From: an uncultured Bacteroidales bacterium
GTDB lineage: Bacteria; Bacteroidota; Bacteroidia; Bacteroidales; Bacteroidaceae
Direction of reading: 5' to 3'
NCBI GenBank assembly: GCA_902760315.1
Contig: CACWFV010000021.1
Span: forward strand, 1-34,384
Length of the DNA stretch: 34,384 bases
The position numbers and the translations under genes were made by a program. Below are positions 15,863 to 23,984 of this stretch, piece by piece. Numbering within the stretch: the stretch's first letter is position 1; every line of letters begins with the position of its first letter. The notes under the pieces are model-generated. The model was not told the origin of the DNA and ran no database searches. It was given only the letters and a program-made list of their open reading frames with translations.

Positions 15863-16405
15863 TTAATAGTTTTCTGCCTTAACCTGGAAGTACGACTGCG
15901 GGTGGTCACAGACGGGGCAGACATCGGGAGCCTTCTTGCCAATAACGATGTGGCCACAGTTGGCGCACTGCCAGATGACGTCGCCGTCCTTGGAGAAGAC
16001 ACGCTCGTTCTTGACATTGTCCAGCAACTTGCGATAACGCTCCTCGTGAGCCTTCTCGATGGCAGCCACGCCTTCAAATTTTTCGGCAATCTCAGGGAAT
16101 CCCTCTTCGCGGGCCTCCTGAGCCATGCGAGCATACATGTCGGTCCACTCGAAGTTCTCACCGCCAGCTGCAGCCTCCAAGTTGCTGGCCGTGTCCTTGA
16201 TGGCGCCACCCTCCAGCAGTTTGAACCACATCTTGGCGTGCTCTTTCTCGTTGGCAGCAGTTTCTTCAAAGATGGCGGCGATCTGTACGTAGCCGTCCTT
16301 CTTGGCTTTCGAGGCCCAGTAGGTGTACTTGTTGCGGGCCATAGACTCACCTGCGAATGCTTCCTGCAGGTTTTTTTCTGTTTTTGTTCCTTTTAATTCT
16401 TTCAT
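15863..16405 (-). CDS. rbr: Rubrerythrin
   Basis: 180 residues, the usual family length. The N-terminal ferritin-like four-helix domain supplies the diiron site: Glu20 ('EAFAGES'), Glu53 and His56 ('ANEKEHA'), Glu86 and Asp89 ('ENFEWTDMY'), and Glu117 and His120 ('[11 protein letters not shown]'). The C-terminal rubredoxin-like knuckle has Cys147, Cys150, Cys163 and Cys166 ('CANCG', 'CPVC'). It reduces hydrogen peroxide with electrons passed through the rubredoxin iron and protects anaerobes from oxidative stress. It lies 63 bases downstream of the asparaginase gene on the same strand. No TAnnTTTG box was found in that gap, so co-transcription is possible. Confidence 0.96.
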   Translation of the reverse strand: MKELKGTKTEKNLQEAFAGESMARNKYTYWASKAKKDGYVQIAAIFEETAANEKEHAKMWFKLLEGGAIKDTASNLEAAAGGENFEWTDMYARMAQEAREEGFPEIAEKFEGVAAIEKAHEERYRKLLDNVKNERVFSKDGDVIWQCANCGHIVIGKKAPDVCPVCDHPQSYFQVKAENY

Positions 16406-16438
16406 TGTCGTATTTGTTTAGGGTTCTTCTATTATTAT

Positions 16439-16465
16439 TAGTATTTCTAGTCTTTCTAGTCTTTC
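16439..16465. repeat. Three 9-bp tandem units between rbr and ansA
   Basis: tagtatttc, tagtctttc and tagtctttc stand head to tail. The period and the TAnTCT start resemble the nonamer array at 22244-22297. Confidence 0.6.
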
Positions 16466-16468
16466 AGA

Positions 16469-17497
16469 TTAGACGCTTATCTCACCTCGGATGCTCTGAT
16501 TCATCAGTTGGCGCACCTTGTCGGGGTCGTCGTAGTGTGACTGTAGGAACATCAGTTTGGTGACGGCACTCTCCACAGTGGAGTCGTAGCCGCTGACCAC
16601 GCCGGCCTCCTGCAGTTGGTAGCCCGTGTCGTAGCGCCCCATTTCGACGCACCCCTGCATGCACTGGCTAATGTTGACAATGACCTTGCCGTGGCGCGTG
16701 CCCTCCTTCAGGGCGCTGATGAGCCATGGCGACTGTGGGGCGTTGCCGCTGCCGAAAGTGCGCATGACGATGGACTTAAGGTTGGGTGTATGGATGATGT
16801 GGCGTATCAAGTCTTCGCGCACACCAGGGAATAGCGAGAAGATGATAACGTTGTTGTCGAGCCGGAAATGGGGTACCATCGGAGCGTCCCACCGTGGCTG
16901 CAGCATGCGATGCCGGTGGTAGACGATGTTGACGCCCGCGTCCGCCAAGTGGGGGTAGTTGAACGACTCGAAGGCATTGAATTCTTCGGCGCTCTGTTTG
17001 GTGGTGCGGTTGCCGCGTAGCAAGTGGCTGTTGAAGTAGATGCCTACCTCTGGCACAGCTGCGTGCCCTTCGCGGTCTTTGGCTGCCGCTATCTCAATGG
17101 AGGTAATGAGATTCTCCTTGCCGTCGGTGCGCAGCTGGCCTATGGGCAACTGGGAGCCCGTAAAGATGACTGGCTTGGTGAGGTTCTCCAACATGTAGGA
17201 TAGGGCAGAGGCAGTATAAGCCATGGTGTCGGTGCCATGGAGCACTACGAAGCCATCGTAGTCTTGGTAGTGGTCGGCAATGACATGGGCAAGGTCTGTC
17301 CACAATTTGGGCGACATATCGCTGGAGTCGATGGGCGGCGAGAACTGGTAGGTGGCAATCTCAATGTCAAACTGCCCCAGTTCAGGCACGCGCTGCAGCA
17401 GGTGCTCGAAGTCGAAAGGCTCCAATGCTCCTGTGTGCGGATTGCGGTTCATGCCGATGGTGCCGCCAGTGTAGATGAGCAATACTTTGTTTTGCAT
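16469..17497 (-). CDS. ansA: Type I (cytoplasmic-type) L-asparaginase
   Basis: 342 residues with no signal peptide. The first catalytic motif 'YTGGTIGM' gives the nucleophile Thr13, and the second, 'HGTDTMAYTASALSYM', gives Thr89 and Asp90. 'RGNRTTK' (residues 161-167) probably supplies the catalytic Lys. The alignment in mind is to E. coli AnsA, which shares 'DSSDM', 'TGSQ' and 'RGNRTTK'. The enzyme hydrolyses asparagine to aspartate and ammonia. The promoter's -7 box ends only 4 bases before the ATG, so the mRNA is probably leaderless. A later start would remove the catalytic TGGT motif and is excluded. It runs divergently from uxaC. Confidence 0.93.
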   Translation of the reverse strand: MQNKVLLIYTGGTIGMNRNPHTGALEPFDFEHLLQRVPELGQFDIEIATYQFSPPIDSSDMSPKLWTDLAHVIADHYQDYDGFVVLHGTDTMAYTASALSYMLENLTKPVIFTGSQLPIGQLRTDGKENLITSIEIAAAKDREGHAAVPEVGIYFNSHLLRGNRTTKQSAEEFNAFESFNYPHLADAGVNIVYHRHRMLQPRWDAPMVPHFRLDNNVIIFSLFPGVREDLIRHIIHTPNLKSIVMRTFGSGNAPQSPWLISALKEGTRHGKVIVNISQCMQGCVEMGRYDTGYQLQEAGVVSGYDSTVESAVTKLMFLQSHYDDPDKVRQLMNQSIRGEISV

Positions 17498-17501
17498 GTG
17501 G

Positions 17502-17533
17502 CAAAGTTACGAAGAATTTTTGGCTCCCGCCAA
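17502..17533 (-). promoter_or_regulatory. Promoter of ansA
   Basis: On the minus strand, TTG (17533-17531) and taacTTTG (17509-17502) are 21 bases apart. The expected transcription start coincides with the ATG at 17497. Confidence 0.65.
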
Positions 17534-17575
17534 CGTTTACGTAACTTTTTCTGGAAAAAGCCGTATCTTTTTCGT

Positions 17576-17602
17576 TTGTGTGAGAAAAATTTGCTATATT
17601 TG
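17576..17602 (+). promoter_or_regulatory. Promoter of uxaC
   Basis: tataTTTG at 17595-17602 matches the -7 consensus. The nearest TTG (17576-17578) is only 16 bases upstream, shorter than usual. The ATG lies 49 bases past the -7 box. Confidence 0.6.
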
Positions 17603-17651
17603 CAGAACAATTACGAACAATACTAAAACAACGCGAAAAAGTATATTAATT

Positions 17652-19058
17652 ATGAAGCAATTCAATGACAAAAACTTCGTGCTCGACAACGAGGTAGCAC
17701 AAGACCTGTTCCACAACCATGCGGCCAAGATGCCCATTATTGACTATCACTGTCACTTGATTCCGGAGATGGTGGCCAACGACCACCGTTTCAAAAGTAT
17801 CACTGAGCTGTGGCTGGGCGGCGACCATTACAAGTGGCGCGCCATGCGTACCAATGGTGTCGACGAAAAATACTGTACTGGTAAGGACACTACCGACTGG
17901 GAGAAGTTCGAAAAGTGGGCTGAGACTGTGCCCTATACGCTGCGCAACCCGCTTTACCACTGGACACACCTGGAGTTGAAGACCGCTTTCGGTATTGAGA
18001 AACTGCTGAGTCCTAAGACCGCACGCGAAATCTTTGACGAATGTAATGAAAAGCTGAAGCAGCCTGAGTTTTCGGCACGCGGATTAATGAAGCACTATCA
18101 TGTGGAATGCGTCTGCACCACCGACGACCCTGTGGACGACCTGCACAACCATATAGAGTATGCCAAGCACAAGGCCCAGGACGACCCCATCATGATACCC
18201 GCATGGCGTCCTGACAAGGCTATGAACATTGAGGCACCGGAATTCCCTGGCTACGTGCACCAGCTGGAAGAGGTCAGCGGTATAAGTATTAGCAAGTTTG
18301 CTGACATGGTCGATGCCTTGCAGAAACGTCACGACTTCTTTGCCGCCAATGGTTGTAAGCTCTCCGACCACGGTATTGAAGAGTTCTACGACGAGGAGTA
18401 TACTGACTCACAGATAGAGACCATCTTCGAGAAAGCTCTTCGCGGTCAGCAACTCTCTACGTTGGAGACCCGCCAGTATAAGCACTGTTTCCTGACGGTG
18501 ATGGCGGAAATGGATGCTGACGCTGACTGGACACAGCAGTTCCACTATGGCGCCATTCGCAACAACAATACGAAGATGTACAATCGGTTGGGTGCTGACA
18601 CAGGTTTCGACTCAATCGGAGAGTTCAACACCGCCAAGGCCATGTCGAAATTCCTGAATAAGTTGAACATGGAGGATAAACTTACGCGTACCATATTATA
18701 TACGCTGAACCCCTGTGCCAACGAGGTGATTGCAACCATGTTGGGCAACTTCCAAGGTGGTGAGCCTGGCAAGATTCAGTTCGGCTCCGGTTGGTGGTTC
18801 AACGACCAGAAGGACGGCATGGAGCGCCAGATGAATGCTCTCTCTGTGTTGGGACTGCTTAGCCGTTTTGTTGGCATGCTGACTGACTCGCGCTCGTTCC
18901 TGAGCTACCCGCGACATGAGTACTTCCGTCGCATATTGTGCAACATGCTGGGCAACGATGTGGAGAAAGGACTGCTGCCTGATGATCGCGAACTGCTGGG
19001 TAAGATGGTGGAAGACATCTCGTACAATAATGCCCGTAGATATTTCAAGTTCTATTAA
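17652..19058 (+). CDS. uxaC: Uronate (glucuronate/galacturonate) isomerase
   Basis: 468 residues from the ATG at 17652 (MKQFNDKNFVLDNEVAQDLF). The same frame is open upstream to 17475, but that stretch crosses the promoter and is rejected. Family markers are 'IIDYHCHLIP' with metal-site His33 and His35, 'ITELWLGGDHYKWRAMR', 'NPLYHWTHLEL', 'CTTDDPVDDLHNH', 'QFHYGAIRNNN', 'SGWWFNDQKDGME' and 'SRSFLSYPRHEYFRR'. UxaC converts D-glucuronate to fructuronate and D-galacturonate to tagaturonate, the first cytoplasmic step in using pectin or glucuronoxylan sugars. Near a GH8 xylo-oligosaccharide enzyme this fits plant polysaccharide use. It ends with a terminator that merges into the glmS promoter. 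Confidence 0.95.
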   Translation: MKQFNDKNFVLDNEVAQDLFHNHAAKMPIIDYHCHLIPEMVANDHRFKSITELWLGGDHYKWRAMRTNGVDEKYCTGKDTTDWEKFEKWAETVPYTLRNPLYHWTHLELKTAFGIEKLLSPKTAREIFDECNEKLKQPEFSARGLMKHYHVECVCTTDDPVDDLHNHIEYAKHKAQDDPIMIPAWRPDKAMNIEAPEFPGYVHQLEEVSGISISKFADMVDALQKRHDFFAANGCKLSDHGIEEFYDEEYTDSQIETIFEKALRGQQLSTLETRQYKHCFLTVMAEMDADADWTQQFHYGAIRNNNTKMYNRLGADTGFDSIGEFNTAKAMSKFLNKLNMEDKLTRTILYTLNPCANEVIATMLGNFQGGEPGKIQFGSGWWFNDQKDGMERQMNALSVLGLLSRFVGMLTDSRSFLSYPRHEYFRRILCNMLGNDVEKGLLPDDRELLGKMVEDISYNNARRYFKFY

Positions 19059-19065
19059 TATATAG

Positions 19066-19109
19066 AAAAAAAGTTGGCTGTCTCTGCATGAGATAGCCAA
19101 TTTTTTTTT
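19066..19109 (+). terminator. Terminator of uxaC
   Basis: ttggctgtctc (19074-19084) pairs with gagatagccaa (19090-19100) over 11 bp with one G-T wobble and a 5-nt loop. A-residues precede it and nine T residues follow (19101-19109). The T-run continues into the glmS -7 box. Confidence 0.85.
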
Positions 19110-19116
19110 ACCTTTG
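19109..19116 (+). promoter_or_regulatory. -7 box of glmS
   Basis: taccTTTG at 19109-19116 matches the consensus and begins with the last T of the terminator tract. No TTG is found at the normal -33 distance, because the terminator stem occupies that position. Confidence 0.6.
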
Positions 19117-19150
19117 CAGCCGAAAATCTCAAAATAAAACAGAAACCGAT

Positions 19151-20995
19151 ATGTGCGGAATAGTTGGATACATCGGACGGAAAGAAGCATATCCCGTCCT
19201 GATTAAGGGACTTCGTAGACTGGAATACCGCGGCTATGACTCTGCCGGCGTAGCCCTTATTAACAAAGAAGGTAACTTGAATGTCTATAAAACGAAGGGT
19301 AAGGTTGACAATCTGACAGAATACTGTAGCGACAAGGACGTGACTGGCTCGGTGGGCATAGCTCATACCCGATGGGCCACCCATGGTGAACCCTCGTCGC
19401 GCAACGCACACCCTCACTATTCGCAGTCGCACAATTTGGCCATCATCCACAATGGTATTATCGAAAACTATGCCGACATCAAGCAGAAACTCGTGGAGAA
19501 GGGCGTAAGCTTCCAGAGCGATACAGACACTGAGGTGCTGGTGCAGTTGGTGGAATACATCATGGTGAAGAAACAGCTGTCGCTTCTTGAGGCTGTCCAG
19601 GTCGCTCTCTACCAGGTTATCGGAGCCTACGCCATAGCCATTGTCGACAAGCGCGATCCTAACCAAATCATTGCAGCCCGCAAGCAGAGCCCGTTGGTGG
19701 TGGGTATCGGAGACGGTGAGTTTTTCTTGGGCTCAGATGCCAGTCCTATCATTGAATACACCGACAAAGTGGTCTATCTGGAAGACGGCAACATAGCCGT
19801 GCTGCGACCCGGAGAAGAACTGAAGGTCGTTAGCATTTTGGGCGAGGAACAAGCACTGGCCATCAAGACGGTAGACATAGATCTGGGACAGATAGAGAAG
19901 GGCGGCTATCCGCACTTCATGTTGAAGGAAATATTCGAGCAGCCAGAGTGTCTGACCAACTGCATGCGTGGCCGCGTCAACGTAGAGGGCAATCATGTCA
20001 CTCTGTCAGCCCTCATTGACTATCGCCGACAGATGCTAGCTGCCAAACGTGTGGTCATTGTTGCCTGTGGCACTTCGTGGCACGCAGGACTGATAGGCAA
20101 ACAGCTGATAGAAACCTACTGCCGCATACCATGTGAAGTGGAGTACGCATCGGAGTTTCGCTACCGCAACCCCGTAGTGGGCAAGGGCGACGTTGTGATA
20201 GCCATCTCGCAGAGCGGTGAGACTGCAGACACGCTGGCTGCTGTACAATTGGCCAAGGAGCGCGGCGCTTTCATCTACGGCGTTTGCAACGCCATAGGCT
20301 CCAGTATTCCACGTGCCACCGACACGGGAACCTATATTCATGTGGGTCCGGAAATTGGCGTAGCGTCGACCAAGGCCTTTACTGGACAGGTCACCGTGCT
20401 TACCATGATAGCGCTGGCCATGGGCGAAGCCAAGGGCACCATCAGCCGCGACGAATACTTGCGCGTGGTGAAGGGGTTGGGCGAGATACCTGATAAGATA
20501 CGAGAGGTGCTGAAAACCAACGACAAAGTGGCTGACTTGGCACGCACGTTTACCTATGCCCACAACTTCCTCTACCTAGGGCGAGGCTACAGCTATCCGG
20601 TAGCTCTGGAAGGAGCGCTGAAGCTGAAGGAAATCTCCTATATTCATGCCGAGGGCTACCCAGCTGCCGAGATGAAGCACGGACCAATAGCGTTGATAGA
20701 CTCCGACATGCCAGTGGTAGTCATTGCCACTCATAATGCCATGTACGAAAAGGTACTGAGCAATATACAGGAAATCAAGGCTCGCCAGGGCAGGGTCATA
20801 GCGTTGGTGACGAAGGGTGACGATACCATCTCGCGGATAGCCGACGAGGTTATCGAACTGCCCGACGTACAAGAGTGTTTGGAACCGCTGGTGGCAACCA
20901 TCCCCTTGCAGTTGTTGGCTTACCACGTGGCTGTCTGTAAGGGAAAGAACGTTGACCAACCCAGAAACTTGGCTAAGTCAGTGACGGTAGAGTGA
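19151..20995 (+). CDS. glmS: Glutamine--fructose-6-phosphate aminotransferase (isomerizing)
   Basis: 614 residues, the standard length. It begins MCGIVGYIG, so Cys2 becomes the N-terminal nucleophile of the glutaminase domain (residues 1 to about 230; 'LEYRGYDSAG', 'HTRWATHGEPS'). Two SIS sugar-isomerase domains follow ('VACGTSWHAG', 'SQSGETADT', 'EIGVASTKAFT', 'ALEGALKLKEISYIHAEGY'), and the C-terminus is 'PRNLAKSVTVE'. The enzyme makes glucosamine-6-phosphate from fructose-6-phosphate and glutamine, the entry to peptidoglycan and LPS amino sugars. The 92-base gap before it is filled by the uxaC terminator and its own promoter, so no glmS ribozyme fits. Confidence 0.97.
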   Translation: MCGIVGYIGRKEAYPVLIKGLRRLEYRGYDSAGVALINKEGNLNVYKTKGKVDNLTEYCSDKDVTGSVGIAHTRWATHGEPSSRNAHPHYSQSHNLAIIHNGIIENYADIKQKLVEKGVSFQSDTDTEVLVQLVEYIMVKKQLSLLEAVQVALYQVIGAYAIAIVDKRDPNQIIAARKQSPLVVGIGDGEFFLGSDASPIIEYTDKVVYLEDGNIAVLRPGEELKVVSILGEEQALAIKTVDIDLGQIEKGGYPHFMLKEIFEQPECLTNCMRGRVNVEGNHVTLSALIDYRRQMLAAKRVVIVACGTSWHAGLIGKQLIETYCRIPCEVEYASEFRYRNPVVGKGDVVIAISQSGETADTLAAVQLAKERGAFIYGVCNAIGSSIPRATDTGTYIHVGPEIGVASTKAFTGQVTVLTMIALAMGEAKGTISRDEYLRVVKGLGEIPDKIREVLKTNDKVADLARTFTYAHNFLYLGRGYSYPVALEGALKLKEISYIHAEGYPAAEMKHGPIALIDSDMPVVVIATHNAMYEKVLSNIQEIKARQGRVIALVTKGDDTISRIADEVIELPDVQECLEPLVATIPLQLLAYHVAVCKGKNVDQPRNLAKSVTVE

Positions 20996-21003
20996 AAAAA
21001 ACT

Positions 21004-21017
21004 GCCAAATATTTGGC
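21004..21017. promoter_or_regulatory. Perfect 14-bp palindrome, possible operator
   Basis: gccaaatatttggc is its own reverse complement and overlaps the -33 TTG (21013-21015) of the following promoter. It sits 8 bases after the glmS stop. No T-run follows, so an operator is more likely than a terminator. Confidence 0.45.
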
Positions 21018-21043
21018 GAAATGCGAATTATTAGTTATCTTTG
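21013..21043 (+). promoter_or_regulatory. Promoter of the receiver-histidine kinase gene
   Basis: TTG (21013-21015) and tatcTTTG (21036-21043) have the standard 20-base gap. The ATG at 21082 is 38 bases past the -7 box. Confidence 0.75.
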
Positions 21044-21081
21044 CAAGATAAATATAACTTAAACCAAAACTTTTTAGCGGT

Positions 21082-22230
21082 ATGGAGCTAAACGAAACCT
21101 TTGAATCTCAAATCAATCGAAGCGACTATAAAATCTTGATTGTTGATGACGTAGTTAGCAATGTTTTGTTACTCAAGATACTTTTGACTAACGAAAAGTT
21201 TCAGGTGTGCACGGCATCCAATGGAAACATGTGTATAGAACAGGCCAAGAAGGAAAAGCCCGACTTGATATTGCTTGACGTGATGATGCCCGATATTAGT
21301 GGCTTTGATACCGCTGTCATACTGAAGAAAGACCCGGAGACATTGGACATTCCCATCATCTTCCTTACGGCATTGAACAATCCTAGCGACTTGGTGAAAG
21401 GATTCCAGGTGGGAGCTAACGACTTTCTGACCAAGCCTTTCAACAAGGAGGAATTGGTGATGCGTGTGATGCACCAGATACAGTTGGTGGCTGCAAAACG
21501 CATTATAGTGAAGCAGAATGAGGAATTAAAACGTACTATTTCGAACCGCGACAAGATGTACTCCGTCATTGCCCACGATCTTCGATCGCCAATGGCAAGC
21601 ATACGCATGGTGCTGAACTTAGCCGTCAACGTGGTGTCGCCTGACGTGGTTGGACAGGAAATATTCGACCTTTTGGATAAAGCTAACCGAGAGTCGGAAG
21701 AAACCCACGACTTGCTGGACAACTTACTAAAGTGGACAAAGAGCCAGACTGGACGACTGAACGTGGTTTATCAGGATATTGATTTGGACGACATCGTGCC
21801 CGGAGTGGTAGACATCTTCAAGATGATAGCTGAAATGAAAAAGATAGACCTCAAGTATATCCCTGCAGAGGAAAAACTTACCGTGCACGCTGATAACGAC
21901 ATGATAAAGACTATCATCCGTAACTTCTTGTCAAATGCTGTCAAGTTTACTCCCGAAGGAAAGGGTATTGAGGTATATTACAAGCGCGAGGGCGACTATG
22001 CACGTATCTCGGTGGAAGACCATGGCGTTGGCATTGCAGCAGATCGTGTAGCTAGCATCTTTAAAAAAGGTGAGACAACCTACGGCACTGGCGGTGAGGA
22101 AGGCTCAGGACTCGGCTTACAGCTCTGCCAAGACTTCGCTCGTAAGAATGGTGGCGACGCTATGGTGCAGTCTCAAGAAGGACAGGGGTCTGTATTCTCG
22201 TTTACAGTACCACTAAAAAAAGAGGCCTAA
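21082..22230 (+). CDS. Soluble hybrid protein: receiver domain followed by histidine kinase
   Basis: 382 residues with no membrane segment. The receiver domain comes first (about 15-135): acidic pocket 'VDD' at 21-23, phospho-acceptor Asp66 in 'LILLDVMMPD', and the conserved Lys in 'FLTKPF'. A short coiled linker leads to a HisKA domain with His165 in 'VIAHDLRSPM', then an HATPase domain with N-box 'NFLSNAVKF' (281-289), G1 'DHGVGIA' (313-319) and G2 'GSGLGLQL' (341-348). The order receiver-then-kinase suggests a cytosolic switch in which an upstream kinase phosphorylates Asp66 to control the catalytic part. No partner regulator is adjacent. The last codons lie in the stem of its own terminator. 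Confidence 0.9.
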   Translation: MELNETFESQINRSDYKILIVDDVVSNVLLLKILLTNEKFQVCTASNGNMCIEQAKKEKPDLILLDVMMPDISGFDTAVILKKDPETLDIPIIFLTALNNPSDLVKGFQVGANDFLTKPFNKEELVMRVMHQIQLVAAKRIIVKQNEELKRTISNRDKMYSVIAHDLRSPMASIRMVLNLAVNVVSPDVVGQEIFDLLDKANRESEETHDLLDNLLKWTKSQTGRLNVVYQDIDLDDIVPGVVDIFKMIAEMKKIDLKYIPAEEKLTVHADNDMIKTIIRNFLSNAVKFTPEGKGIEVYYKREGDYARISVEDHGVGIAADRVASIFKKGETTYGTGGEEGSGLGLQLCQDFARKNGGDAMVQSQEGQGSVFSFTVPLKKEA

Positions 22231-22243
22231 GCCTCTTTTTTTT
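22215..22243 (+). terminator. Terminator embedded in the end of the kinase gene
   Basis: aaaaaaagaggc (22215-22226) pairs with gcctcttttttt (22231-22242) around the loop ctaa. The stop codon taa (22228-22230) lies within the loop, and the left arm encodes the last residues (KKEA). Confidence 0.85.
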
Positions 22244-22297
22244 AGTTCTGAATAATCCGAGTACTCTGACTATTCTGAGTATTCTGAGTAATCCGAA
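22244..22297. repeat. Six 9-bp tandem repeat units
   Basis: agttctgaa, taatccgag, tactctgac, tattctgag, tattctgag and taatccgaa follow head to tail with consensus TAnTCnGAg. They fill the gap between the kinase terminator and the convergent SPFH gene. Confidence 0.7.
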
Positions 22298-22324
22298 TTA
22301 TTGACATGGTATTTGCGGAGTGCT

Positions 22325-23326
22325 TTATTCCGCCTTAAACAGATCCTTGATTCCGCCGATAGAGCCCAGCAGGTTGGTAGCCTCGTAGGGCAGGTAGACC
22401 GTCTTGGTCTTGTCGCCTTGAGCCAGTTCTTGCATCATTTGGATGTACTTCTGAGCTAGTAAGTAGTTGGCGGGATTTGTTGATTTACCGACAGCCTCAG
22501 TAATGAGTTCAATGGCTTTTGCTTCAGCCTCAGCCTTGCGGATGCGAGCCTCTGCTTCACCCTCAGCATGAAGGATAGCCTGCTGCTTGACAGCTTCAGC
22601 GCGGTTGACCAGAGCCGTTTTTTCACCTTCGGAAGCCAGGATTTCTGCAGCCTTCTCACCTTCAGAGGTTAGAATCTGGGCACGCTTGTTGCGCTCGGCC
22701 TGCATCTGCTTCTCCATAGCGTTCAGTACGGTGGATGGCGGGATGATGTCCTGTAACTCAACGCGGTTTACCTTGACACCCCACTTGTCAGTAGCATCGT
22801 CAAGTACGGCGCGAAGCTTGGTGTTGATGGTGTCGCGGGAGGTCAGCGTTTCGTCAAGCTCCAACTCACCGATGATATTACGCAATGTGGTCTGCGTCAG
22901 TTTCTCAATGGCATTGGGCAAATTGGAAATCTCGTAGACTGCCTTGAAGGGATCTACTATCTGAAAATAGAGCAATGCATTGATTTCCATCTGGATGTTG
23001 TCCTTTGTAATCACGTTCTGCGAAGGAAAATCGTAGACCTGCTCGCGAAGGTCAATACTATTGGAGTAGGCATAGCGGCCGTGAGAGAGAATGACGATGT
23101 CTTTAGCCCGGTCTATGAAGGGAATGATGATGTTGATGCCGGGGTTCAGCGTGGCATAGTAACGTCCGAGGCGCTCAATAATCTTGGTTTCAGACTGTGG
23201 AATGATGACCAGAGCCATCTTTGCAAATATGATTACCAATACGACGATGGCAATCAAAACGTAACTCATGATATCCATGTTGTCAAAATCTAAAAATGAA
23301 ATTATAGATGGTATTATTTCGCTCAT
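22325..23326 (-). CDS. SPFH/band 7 (stomatin-like) membrane protein
   Basis: 333 residues. One N-terminal membrane segment (about 20-42, 'VLIAIVVLVIIFAKMALVI') leads into the SPFH domain (about 45-230; 'ERLGRYYATLNPGINIIIPFID', 'LREQVYDFPSQNVITKDN', 'RNIIGELELDETLTSRD', 'WGVKVNRVELQDIIPP'). A long Ala/Glu/Lys-rich coiled coil (about 215-285) follows, then a Gly-containing C-terminal tail. This is the stomatin/QmcA-type class that forms oligomers in membrane microdomains. The true start may be Met17. It is last in a minus-strand operon, 5 bases after the DUF975 gene and with the NfeD-like gene further upstream, which is its known functional partner family. Confidence 0.93.
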   Translation of the reverse strand: MSEIIPSIISFLDFDNMDIMSYVLIAIVVLVIIFAKMALVIIPQSETKIIERLGRYYATLNPGINIIIPFIDRAKDIVILSHGRYAYSNSIDLREQVYDFPSQNVITKDNIQMEINALLYFQIVDPFKAVYEISNLPNAIEKLTQTTLRNIIGELELDETLTSRDTINTKLRAVLDDATDKWGVKVNRVELQDIIPPSTVLNAMEKQMQAERNKRAQILTSEGEKAAEILASEGEKTALVNRAEAVKQQAILHAEGEAEARIRKAEAEAKAIELITEAVGKSTNPANYLLAQKYIQMMQELAQGDKTKTVYLPYEATNLLGSIGGIKDLFKAE

Positions 23327-23331
23327 CCTGA

Positions 23332-23946
23332 TTAGATGTTAACTTCCTGGCTCTTCAGATCTTCATAGAAGTGAGCGTGAGCGGAGTAGAGGTAAGGTAC
23401 AAGGAACAGAAAGCCAATGCCCAGTGTCAGCAGAGAAAGCAAGAACCAGCCAATCATGCTTAGGTCGAGCAGGAAGAGTTGCATCTTGTGGCCCTTCATC
23501 AGGCGCATGCTCTCGCAGATGGCTGCCTCGCCGTTCATTTCGGGATGGTCTTTCAGAATGAATTCTGTCATGGCGTAAGAGTAAGCCTTGACAAAGCCGG
23601 GAATAATTAAAAGCAGCATCCACAGTAGTTCGTAGATACCTTTTAATAGTTCGGCAAGCAGAATGCGGAGATAGTCACCAAATCCGTCGAAGAGGTTTGA
23701 GTAACCGATATCTTCCCGGCGAATCAGTCTCAGGAAGAAGACATAGTAACCCCAAGCTAATGGTAAGAGCAGAATAGTTACCAAACCTTGGCCCACCATG
23801 CTGGGGACAGGATCGGAGAGTAAAGCGGGTGACGATCCGCACAGTTCCAAAATAACAAAAGTGATGAGCGAGGCTATGGCTGCCTTGCCCCAATTGCCCT
23901 CCAATGACTGGAGCGCCAGGTTCTTGTACTCGGAATTTGTTTTCAT
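23332..23946 (-). CDS. DUF975-type integral membrane protein
   Basis: 204 residues. An N-terminal amphipathic stretch ('NLALQSLEGNWGKAA') is followed by about five hydrophobic segments ('IASLITFVILELCG', 'GLVTILLLPLAWGYYVFF', 'LLWMLLLIIPGFVKAYSYAM', 'MIGWFLLSLLTLGIGFLFLVPY') and a short polar tail. 'GFVKAYSYAMTEFILKDHPEM' is characteristic of the DUF975 family, whose function is not known. The gene sits between the NfeD-like and SPFH genes with gaps of 38 and 5 bases, so it probably works with that membrane complex (inference). Confidence 0.8.
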   Translation of the reverse strand: MKTNSEYKNLALQSLEGNWGKAAIASLITFVILELCGSSPALLSDPVPSMVGQGLVTILLLPLAWGYYVFFLRLIRREDIGYSNLFDGFGDYLRILLAELLKGIYELLWMLLLIIPGFVKAYSYAMTEFILKDHPEMNGEAAICESMRLMKGHKMQLFLLDLSMIGWFLLSLLTLGIGFLFLVPYLYSAHAHFYEDLKSQEVNI

Positions 23947-23984
23947 ACTAAATGGTTATAGTTAGTTAATAATTGATGATTGGT

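Noticed and set aside
17475-17651. N-terminal extension of uxaC
   Set aside because: It runs over the divergent ansA and uxaC promoters. ATG 17652 gives the normal family N-terminus.
19059-19150. glmS ribozyme or riboswitch before glmS
   Set aside because: The 92-base gap is occupied by a terminator and a promoter, with no room for the ribozyme core.
22315-22333. Hairpin gcgga/tccgc at the end of the SPFH gene as terminator
   Set aside because: Only a 5-bp stem with a 9-nt loop and no T-run on the minus strand.
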